A stretch of 64,000 bases of DNA from the NCBI GenBank assembly GCA_024529925.1, contig JAFEUB010001573.1, forward strand, positions 351,001-415,000, written 5' to 3'. A program made the position numbers and the translations under genes. Source of the DNA: Ophthalmolycus amberensis. Lineage: Eukaryota > Chordata > Actinopteri > Perciformes > Zoarcidae. This document shows, piece by piece, positions 55,501 through 64,000 of this stretch (its first letter is position 1; each line of letters begins with the position of its first letter). The notes beneath the pieces were generated by a model. The model was not told where the DNA came from, searched no databases, and saw only the letters and a list, made by a program, of their open reading frames with translations.

Positions 55501-56169
55501 TGTAAGAAATTTGAACATTGAACTAGTGTATTTAGTAGATATAATAAAAGTGTTTAATAATTCATAATTAAGAATTCATAATTAGTCATAATCATAAGTG
55601 TTTTGGGAATGCATAATTAAGATAAACATAAAGTGTTGTAGGATTAGTAGCTAAAAGACATGAAGCTACTGCCAAGTTGCAGAAGTTTAACTTTTATACT
55701 GAAGGATTATCATAGAGGGATTAAACAATGACTGACAGTCATTTGAATGTGTTAGAAAGCTCAGGGACAGAAAGCCAGACAGACAGAATACACTCCTGAA
55801 AGTAAGCCAATAGGAATTGGGATAAACGGAAGAGGAGGAGTTGCGAACGGATGTGGGAGGTTTTATTTTCAAGTCTTTTTCTCTCTCACGTGATGGCTCT
55901 CGGGGAACGGACGGGTTTTTTACCTGAGGAGCTGAGTAGAGTTTTTTGCAAACGGGGTTCTATTGATTTAATATTTCATGGAAACAGTGTACTTCTGTGT
56001 AAATACTGTTTTGTGTAACTGTAATCGTACTTGCATCAGTGGGATTAAATCCTTTTAACTGTAAACCAGTTTTGGTAGATTTATTATTGCAGCGTGCGAA
56101 CTGCAAGAAGCAGCTGAGACACGTGTGGTCTGGCCTCCTTCTCTGAGGGGTGAGATTTAGCCCCCAACA
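55501..56169 (+). mobile_element. Solo LTR, family B, duplication CTTT
   Basis: Starts TGTAAGAAATTTGAACATTG and ends GCCCCCAACA, with CTTT on both sides (55497-55500 and 56170-56173). It aligns along most of its length with the inverse of the provirus LTRs (AAGTGTTTAATAATTCATAA, TATACTGAAGGATTATCATA, AATCCTTTTAACTGTAAACC), but is clearly more diverged, so it is an older insertion. Confidence 0.9.
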
Positions 56170-57639
56170 CTTTACTGAGATTTAAATAATTCCTCCGTTG
56201 CTGTGACTTCCATGGCGACGCCAGGCCCTCTAATTTAATGTGAAGCATTTCAAATGTCAATTACAAGCTAATTAAATTATTGGTAAAATGTGATGCAGCC
56301 ATTTTGCTCTCCTCGCCCTGAGGAATGTATAAATTGTCTCAGCTCACGAGAGGAAAAGGCTAAGTGTTTAATACAGCTGCAGCCTGACTCACATAAACAC
56401 ATACACAAAGAGACCCTGCATGACCTATTGGGAAATTGGTTTTAGGAAAGGAGAGGAGGAAGAGGAGAGGATGTTACGATGAAAGAGGACTGAAGAGGAA
56501 AGGTGGAAAGGAAACGTCAAACAGAAATGACAAGAAATATGAGGAGGCTACAGTAAATAGAGAGGAAGGAAGGGCTACAAAGAGATTAGTGAGAGGAGGG
56601 TAATGAGAAAATGGGAAGTAACTGCAGGAGAATAATCAAAGATGGGAAAGAGAGGAGGAATACATGTCAAAAAGGGTGATTAAAGGAAGAAGAAACTGAA
56701 TGGAGAGAAAAGGAATCAGTGTGGGTAAAAAGAAGGAATGGAGAAGAAGTGGAAATGAAACAGGTCAAGTTGTAAAGAAGGAGAGAAGAAGCTAAGAAAC
56801 AATGTGAAAAACTACAAAATAGAGAAGAAGAGGGGGAAGCAATGAAAAAGGAAAAAGAGAGAAGGAGGTATCGAGCTGAATGAAAGGAGAAAAACAGCGG
56901 GGCGAGGAGGAGGAGTACAGCGCTCCTTACTCAGCTCCGGTCTTGTGAGCTGCTGGTAAATGGAGTATTGATTCACAAGCGATGACATTTTCATAGGAAA
57001 CACATAACCAAACTCAGGGCCTTGTACTCTCATTGGAGACTAACAGTTAGTGTACAAAACATTACTAACAGCAATCTCTCATGTGGGGCCGCTCCATTTC
57101 TGTGCATGAAACACAACTCAATTGTCTTGAAGCTCAAAATTACTTTTTTATCTGCAGCTTTCACTTTATCAACCAAACATTTTTGTGTATCAGGGTCGAA
57201 CTGGTAATGAAATTCAGCCCTGACTTTTAATGTCATCACTGCTGCAACGACTTTATTTGGTACTGGCATTATAGAAGGGAACATTTTTATTTTTGAATAA
57301 TAAATGTGTTGTCTTAAATCATTATGATGAATCAACCGTCTTTATCATCCACTCATTTGTATTTTCATTCATTGTATTTCCACTGTGCAGCCCTTGGGGG
57401 GAGTTGACAACGGTAGGTACCACTGCATCTGCCGTATAGGTAGCCTTTTGACAATTTTGCAACCCCGCATCAGATGGGCTGTTCAAACATGAAGTGGGCC
57501 ACGGACGATATATATTTTTTCTTGCCTCACTGCTGTTGGCTGCTTTGCAGCCCACTAGGTGGGCCACCCGATCTGGCATCTAAAGTAGTGAAAATACGAT
57601 TTTACAGTCCTTTGCAGTGATATACAATATACTATCCCA
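56170..57639. other. Intergenic with purine-rich tract
   Basis: The stretch 56450-56910 is strongly purine-biased (GAGAGGAGGAAGAGGAGAGG and similar) without a clear tandem unit. No gene. Confidence 0.5.
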
Positions 57640-58000
57640 CTGCCAAGTATATGCACTACATGGACAAAAGTGCTGCTATAACGGTCTCGTCTCGTGCAAT
57701 GGTTGGAACCAGGTGGCTGGGGTTTGTTCCCTTTCCTCCCAGAGAGCAGAGTGGGGTTTGCCACTGAAGAAAGATGATAAGGCCTGACTCACAATCAGTG
57801 CTCCAATTCAACCCAAACATATTGGATGGGGTTTAAGGTACAGGCCATAGAAGTGGCTTTCCCTGAACTTTTGCCACAAACTTGCCAAACCCACTATTGT
57901 CTAAAACGTCATTGAATGCTGTTGAATTCAGATGGTCCTTCATTGAAACTAAAGCTCTCAGCCCAAACCGAGGCAATTACTTTTAGTGGTATGATGATAA
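57640..58000. mobile_element. Degraded dispersed repeat
   Basis: GCACTACATGGACAAAAGTG and later TTGAATTCAGATGGTCCTTC resemble parts of a common fish DNA-transposon-derived repeat. Ends are not recognisable. Confidence 0.35.
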
Positions 58001-58864
58001 CAACTGCAACACGATACTGCTAGGAGGGATAAACATTAGATTTTTTTACATCAAGCCTACAATCTTTCTCTCAGTGTGGGCATTCCATTGTCTTCAATTT
58101 CAAAATAAAAAGCAGCTGTTTTCTAATTACGTTCTCTCCAGCTTCTTTTTTTTCCAAACAGCAGTGGTTTGTATCCTGTTGTGTTTGTTACCTAACATGT
58201 AATTAGCCTCCTTACAGACTTCAATCTAATGAGCAATGTAAACTTTCTATCAAGCTGCTCAGGCCAATCACACACAGCGATCAATACTCAGACCATGAAG
58301 TGAAACAGTGGTTAGCAAATCAAAATGAGCTATGGCCTTGGGCAGTGACCTAACTATGAGTAGAGGGAGGGTGAGAACTGATTAATTGTTTCTATAAAAA
58401 TGTTTTTCCTAGAAATCAATATGTGACTGTAGGAATGCTTGCATACAATAACACGATGATGCTGTACATATTCTTTACACACACACACACGCACCCACTT
58501 CTATACTTTTGAGGACCTTTATTGACATTTTGCCCTAAACTATTCCCAAACCAAACCTCTTTTAGGTTTACTGTCAAATGATCAGCCCCGTGTAGAGTAT
58601 GAGGACAAATGTCTTCCACCACTATAAATGTCCTTTCTTGAAAACAAACTGGTCCTCACAAACACAGAATTTTAAGGGCACACACTCCATCAAATCATTG
58701 AAACTTTCAATTAATCATAGCCTAATTTCCTTCCTGCAGATGGTATTCAAACCACTTGAACCTTTTAAATTTATTTAGATCAATGAAGCACAGTGGATGT
58801 TGAAGGACTTTTTAAATCACTAAAACAGAGGAAAATAAATACATTTACAAAAAACTAGTGCCAC
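58001..58864. other. Intergenic, nothing recognised
   Basis: AT-rich DNA with a short CA run at about 58479-58492. No gene. Confidence 0.45.
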
Positions 58865-59275
58865 TGTCACGATTAGGCGTTGCCTTCTGTATGTGTCTTT
58901 GTATAGCTCCACACCCTCCTCACTCTGCCTGTCAGCCACTCCCTCAGCTTCACCTGCCCCTGATCACTATTCAAGCACTCCCTCCTCATCAGCACAACTC
59001 CCCTCACCTGTTCAAGCCACTATTTAAACCCCTGCCTCTCAGTCACTCACTGCCAGATCATTGCTATGTCTACCCGCCCGTTTTGCTCGTCCTGTTCCCG
59101 GTTTCCCCGTCTGCCTGCCCTGCCTCGTCCTGCTGGATTTCCCACCTTGTCTCGTCCGTGGATTCCCTGTGTGTTCCTGTTAGTTTCCTGTTCTGACTTA
59201 AGTATTTGTTAAATACCTGCTTCACTCTACTTCTGGTCTGGTCTGTGTTTGAGTCCTCCACCACACCCCGTGACA
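58865..59275 (+). mobile_element. Solo LTR, Ty3/gypsy-like
   Basis: Starts TGTCACGATTAGGCG and ends CACCCCGTGACA, with complementary TGTCACG/CGTGACA ends. Flanks GCCAC (58860-58864) and GCCAT (59276-59280) agree in four of five bases. A TATTTAAA box lies at 59021. It is 411 bases; the open frame inside is a Pro/Ser-rich artefact. Confidence 0.85.
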
Positions 59276-60295
59276 GCCATAATACATTTTGAACAATTTA
59301 ACATTGATGTGCACCAAATCAGGAGGAAGTGGAACATCTGGCAGCTAAAGACCAACAGACCTACAACAAGTGATATTATTGAATTATTAGTCAATTACTA
59401 CATTCATGACATTGACTTGACTGGCAACTTGATATGGCCATAATATGTCAGAGAGTGCTGGTTAGTTTGGTGGTCATCTGCGCCGGGCAAAAATCAATTC
59501 ACGCAGCTTTCAGTTAACCCTGAGAGTAGCACTTCATCACAGACAGACACCAGACATTTAAATTCAACAGAACCGCATCCAAATGTTACGACTCCTGATT
59601 AACCTGAACACAGATGACTGTGGGAGCTCAGACCCTGAGATGCTGTCCAACAAGTAGTCTGATGACACTGTTATTATTGACACTACTAACTCCAACAACC
59701 GCATCAATAACAAAGAACACCATTTGCAGTGTGGACCTAAGTCCCAGAAAAACCAAAGAAATACAGGAGTCACTCTGCATCATCCATGTGAAACGGACAG
59801 TAAAGGCCCTAAAAACATCTGAAAAGGGCCAAGTGTTCCTCCTCCATCACCCTACTGAACATTTCTGAGGTTAAATAATTTCAGTCATTAATCAAATGAA
59901 GAATGTTTTGCTATGAATTTCAGATCACTTTAGAAGTCGTATTTCTCTCCAAGAACATTTAAATGCTGACGACTGGATGAACATCTGCTCAGAACAGAAT
60001 GCAGAACTTAATTTAAGTCTTGGCACACAATAGCAGAGAGGTGCTCCATGCACCGCAACATGGTGCATGCGTGTGTGTGAGAGAATGAGAGATGAAAGAA
60101 ACTAATAGAAAAACAGAAATGTGTGCATGGCAAGTTACAAACACCCACAGTTTTGGTGCTACACCTACCTTTATGCTGCAGAATGCCTTTAAACACACTG
60201 AAAAAGACCCTCATAACATGCACATTATTGAACAGATTGGCTCATAAACAAACCCTTACACTGTTATTCATTTATAGACCGATGAGCTCATCAAA
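59276..60295. other. Intergenic, nothing recognised
   Basis: No gene or element supported. Confidence 0.45.
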
Positions 60296-61508
60296 AGGCC
60301 ATGTCCATACTACTCCGTTTTTACTCCATTTTTGCCACGTTTACACTGAGCGGCCACACTACGCCGGAGTTTTGGAGCAGCCTAAACGGAGGAGTCTGAA
60401 AACTCCCCCGAGGTTGGAGGTGTTTGAAAACTCCGGGGTTGCGTTTGCGTGTGGACGGTCGGAAACAGATGTGTTTAGAAAAAATTACGCCCACACCCGT
60501 GATCGCTATTGGATTGGTTCTTAGCAGCCATGATGTCGCCGTCCCTGATTCGTCACACTCACTATCACGTGACCCGTACCCGGAAGAAAACAAACAGGCA
60601 GGCGACCAGCGATTCATTTCAACATGGATAACGAATTTCAAGCGTTGCTGCTACAAAATTTCATTGAAAGTCTGCATTCAGTAAAAGTCTGCATTTCTGT
60701 GGAGGAAGCAGCTGTTATTGGAGCGATTAACGAGCGGCGTGACCGGTGGCCAAGCCACAGTTAGCCGGAAATGCTATTCAGAGCTACGAGTGAGAACAAC
60801 AGTTCGTGCCTCGTTGTTTTTAGATTCTAATGAGAAGACATGCTGCTTCGTTTTACTTCCGTTTGGTAGCCTTGAGAGACCTTAGTCTGTAAGTATTTAT
60901 TTATGAAGCATGAAAAGATGTACGAAGATATATTATATTCACTCTTTTAGCATAGCATTTGCGGTGTATTAAATGCTAATCGCGGTTAGCATTTCTCCAT
61001 TGGCGGTAATGTTAAAATGAGCTTAGAAGCTAGCTAGTCGGACATGTTACATGATGTTCAGAGCTACAAGTGAGAACAGACAACACGAAGGAAACAAGTG
61101 AGAGACGTGTGTTGACCACATTTATGGACCATAAGTGAGAGAGAGAGATAGACCTGCTGTAACTACGTCTGAAAAATAAAACTTCTAAAACTTTCCACGA
61201 ACTGTCTGTTTGAGTTTATAGAGGAATATTTTAGAGGAAGATCTTAAGTATCAAATACAACCTTTCATTATTAAAGACTACTTTATTACTCGTCGTATTT
61301 TTGTTTAACGAAGCAAGCAATCCACTTCGTTTACACCGTCACGCACATGCCCAGTGTACGTTAATGGTCACGTGCTGTCCGCCTTCAAAGGTTGCCGTGT
61401 GGATGCAGATCAACTCGAGAATGGTGCTGAAACGGCCGTGTGGACGGAGATCGTTTCTATTTGACAAATCTGCTTCCAAATAGAAACGGAGTAGTATGGA
61501 TATAGCCT
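60296..61508. mobile_element. 1.2-kb TIR element with a small ORF
   Basis: Left end AGGCCATGTCCATACTACTC and inverted right end AGGCTATATCCATACTACTC differ at three positions and continue through CGTTT. AAA flanks both sides. The second half carries a further inverse match (ACGGCCGTGTGGACGGAG near 61432 against internal left sequence). A 46-codon frame (60624-60764) is the only coding-like part. The 3-base duplication suggests a Harbinger-like family, but AAA is not the classic TWA. Confidence 0.7.
60624..60764 (+). pseudogene. Possible transposase N-terminal remnant
   Basis: ATG-initiated 46-codon frame beginning MDNEFQALLLQNFIES and containing VEEAAVIGAINERRDR, ending TAG. It is acidic then basic and helix-prone. 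The position inside a TIR element suggests the start of a lost transposase or partner protein; I do not recognise it firmly. Confidence 0.35.
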
Positions 61509-62834
61509 AAATGTGCAGAGAGGAAAATTCACCTGAAGACTTTACACACATAAGTTGAAGACGACTGTGCGTGACATGCTAAGACAGATCTTTCTAAGGC
61601 AAAACAGTAATTACCAGCATCTTCAGTTGTCCTGTTAGCATTCAGCTGCAGCTGTTCCCTTATCGCACTGAAACACTGGGATTCACCACAACAACAGCAC
61701 CCAGCAAGTACTAAAGGCCCAATCAGTGGCTCCACTCAACCTGTAGCATCACAGATTAGAGACATGTTTCCATCCTAAACTGGTTTTAGTGCATTGTACC
61801 AGTTAGCAGGACTAATTCCGCTACTCTCAATATTATTCATTTTCTGTTATCACACCTCAATTTTTCCCTCTTAGAGTTGCTTGTTAACCAATTTGAGATG
61901 AATCTGATGATCACATTGTCTCAGGAGAACAACATCCAACTACTTTTCTCCACCAAGCTACCCTGAGCTAGTTATCCTGTTCAATTGTGTCAAAGAAGTG
62001 TGAAAGAAGCTGCTGTGGGGTCAAAGGATGTATTCTACTGTGTATATTTACTTTAAATGTATAGTCACATAATTTCAGGGAGAACATGACAACTAGAACT
62101 GCTTCCAATATTTTGAGATATCAACAAACGTCGCCAGCAACAAACATTTTTCAAGTGAATTCCATTTTTTATGGACACAAGCCAGATAAGTCTTCTGCCT
62201 CTGGTTTAAATAAGGGACAAATAGTTTTCTTTGTTTCCTGCTACCAACTCCGTTTGGATTCAAAATAGAACATATAACATGTCTCCCTGTATCCACATAG
62301 TATTATACTCATGATGCCAAGTCATAGCTTTCTAACTGAGTATACATGAAAAAGTTCACTCATTCAGTGGTAGAATATATCAATGCACACACACCAACAC
62401 ATGCAGCCTTTTCCCTGCTAATTGCTGACCTTTTGTTTGCCAATACAAAGCCCTGGCTGCTTCATTATTTAAATAAATGGTGATAATGATCGGTAATTGT
62501 TGTTTCTCTGCACCCCAGAGTCTAATGCTAATCAGCCCAGCAGAGGCTAATGAGGTTAAAACAGTCCCAACAGTAAACAAAGTGTTGCTGTAAAACAACA
62601 TCTGTGTCAGTATCAATGTTTATTTCTCACATGTTGAAAAGTACAGAAGGTCACTCGCGGAAATAAATAGGCATTCTTGTAGGAAATACCCTCTTCAGTG
62701 ATGCTATTATATTATATTACATTTTACTATATTATACCCATATTGTTTTTATGTGATACTCTATATACTACTAATATATATTATCATACATTATGTTGTA
62801 GTATATTAGTACCTTTCACCTTATACCATATTAT
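61509..62834. other. Intergenic, nothing recognised
   Basis: AT-rich DNA, with TATTATATTATATT-type low complexity near 62705-62830. No gene. Confidence 0.45.
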
Positions 62835-63075
62835 GTGGCTCAAGAGGAAGAGAAGGTCATATTCTTATCGTAAGATCGGCTGTTCGATCCCGGCGCCTCC
62901 AGTCTGCATGTCAGTGTCCTCAGGAAAAACAGTGAACCCTCCGACAGCTGCGTCATGCAAAATGAGAATTTGTTTAGAGTCTACTGATTAAAGGTGGCAC
63001 CTTGTTTGGTATCCTCGGCTCTCAGAGTATGAATGTGTGTAAATGGGTGAACGCTATACAAGTACAGTCCATGTT
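62835..63075 (+). mobile_element. tRNA-derived SINE, diverged
   Basis: TGTGGCTCAAGAGGAAGAGAAGG head, B-box match GTTCGATCCC at 62882-62891, then body CATGTCAGTGTCCTCAGG and tail-like TGAATGTGTGTAAATGGGTG. More diverged than the copies at 31549 and 32640. Confidence 0.65.
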
Positions 63076-63787
63076 GACACATAGAGGAAGACGAGAAAGT
63101 CATTTTAACATTTACAATATTTCATATGCCATAGTATCATAATTTACCATATTATACTATATTAACAATGATAATAAGAAATGTTCGGAATGGTTAAACA
63201 TCTTTCTCGTGGGTTACGGAGTCGGGGAACTGCGGCGGCGTTTTTGGGATTTTAAAAGGAGTCGTCCCCTTTTTGCTGATCAGGGTAGTTGACGATTTGT
63301 CGGTTGAACTGTGGTAGTTCTGCAGGTTATGAAGGGATGAACCGGGCGGGATGAACACTTTGGAAGGAACTTTGTGAGTGCTTGCTGGACTCAGTTACTT
63401 CTCTGGTGAGGAAAGCGGTGTCTGGATCATGGAGACGTCGTTGGAGTTTTCGGATGTTGTGGAATCCTGGGGACTTCGGAGTGGTTCGTACTGTCCCTTC
63501 TGAAGAGATCGTATTGAAGAAAATCATCATATAACTTGTGAATCCAACTGTTGTTACAATCTTAATTTCCATGATTGCAGTAAACACGAGTGTTCCTCTT
63601 TATGTAAAAGTATCCAGAATCATTTGAGACGTAAAACCTCATATCACAAGCAACAGTTACATAACGTGTTATTCTGGTTCTCAGCATCGTTTTTGGGAAA
63701 TGATTATCAGGGCCAGACAAAAAGTAATTAATCTCTCAAGTGTACCAAAACATTTCCGTACATGGAGCTGTGTTCTGTGTGTTCTGT
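63076..63787. other. Intergenic, nothing recognised
   Basis: The segment 63190-63500 is unusually G-rich on + (GGAGTCGGGGAACTGCGGCG) but shows no open frame with a known domain. Confidence 0.4.
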
Positions 63788-64000
63788 GTGCCCAGAACAA
63801 AATAAGAACATGCCCTAATTAGGAGTCCAGATGTGTCCTGATACTTGATTCAACAGACTGGTTTGATTGGTGGAACGTAGCTAAAGGGGGCGTGAATTTT
63901 GACTATAAGAGTGATCTGTGAAAAGCAGTACATGGGAGTCGTTTCAATATACTGAACTTGTTGATGTTGGCTTGATCTTATTAAAACACTTCCCGCTGGT
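63788..64000 (+). mobile_element. Possible LTR start cut by the window edge
   Basis: From TGTGCCCAGAACAAAATAAG the sequence runs through GACTATAAGAGTGATCTGTG (TATA-like) to ATCTTATTAAAACACTTCCC, an order typical of LTR promoter and early R region. No right end or target duplication can be tested here. Confidence 0.3.

Overview
The window is teleost fish nuclear DNA, most likely from a spiny-rayed (percomorph-type) fish. The evidence is a vertebrate receptor tyrosine phosphatase gene with normal introns, Rex3, Rex1/L2-like and CR1-like LINEs with their usual fish 3' tails, tRNA-derived SINEs, hAT and Harbinger-type MITEs, and several LTR insertions. No prokaryotic genes, CRISPR arrays or operons are present.

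The only host gene I can support is the 3' end of a type IIb (MAM-type) receptor protein tyrosine phosphatase on the + strand, best matched to ptprt (R-PTP-rho). Nine coding exons lie at 725-879, 3938-4073, 6449-6598, 8369-8542, 8692-8823, 11253-11378, 13540-13703, 27003-27138 and 27878-27931. They join in frame with GT/AG boundaries and encode the last 408 residues: the end of catalytic domain D1 (WPD loop and HCSAGAGRTG) and nearly all of domain D2 (WPA loop and HCLTGGGRSG), ending in LSSF. A 3' UTR follows, with a candidate AATAAA at 30224. The upstream exons (extracellular, membrane, juxtamembrane, start of D1) lie outside the window.

The introns carry most of the structure in the first 27 kb. 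The first exon is flanked by repeats made from its own edges: diverged acceptor-side copies upstream and a 36-bp minisatellite of donor-side sequence downstream. Further on are a 38-bp minisatellite, a polypyrimidine minisatellite directly after a splice donor, and a 2.1-kb terminal-inverted-repeat element containing a nested palindrome array. The 13.3-kb penultimate intron also holds a stack of insertions: a + strand L2-like LINE and a solo LTR, both inside a - strand Rex1/L2-like LINE.

From about 30 kb to the end I see no host gene, only intergenic DNA built of mobile elements: SINEs; an L1 fragment split by a hAT element that itself carries a SINE; two large LTRs of one family in opposite orientation (35479-37440 and 52599-54239); and a nearly intact but internally deleted endogenous retrovirus on the - strand (37587-43962). 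The retrovirus LTRs differ by only about four substitutions, and a solo LTR of the same family lies at 55501-56169. There are also a Harbinger-like MITE (48095-49058), a Rex3 fragment, a Ty3-like solo LTR (58865-59275), a second TIR element (60296-61508), and possibly an LTR cut by the right edge. Exact target-site duplications were found for many insertions, so their order can often be read directly. Family names for repeats come from memory, without any database search.
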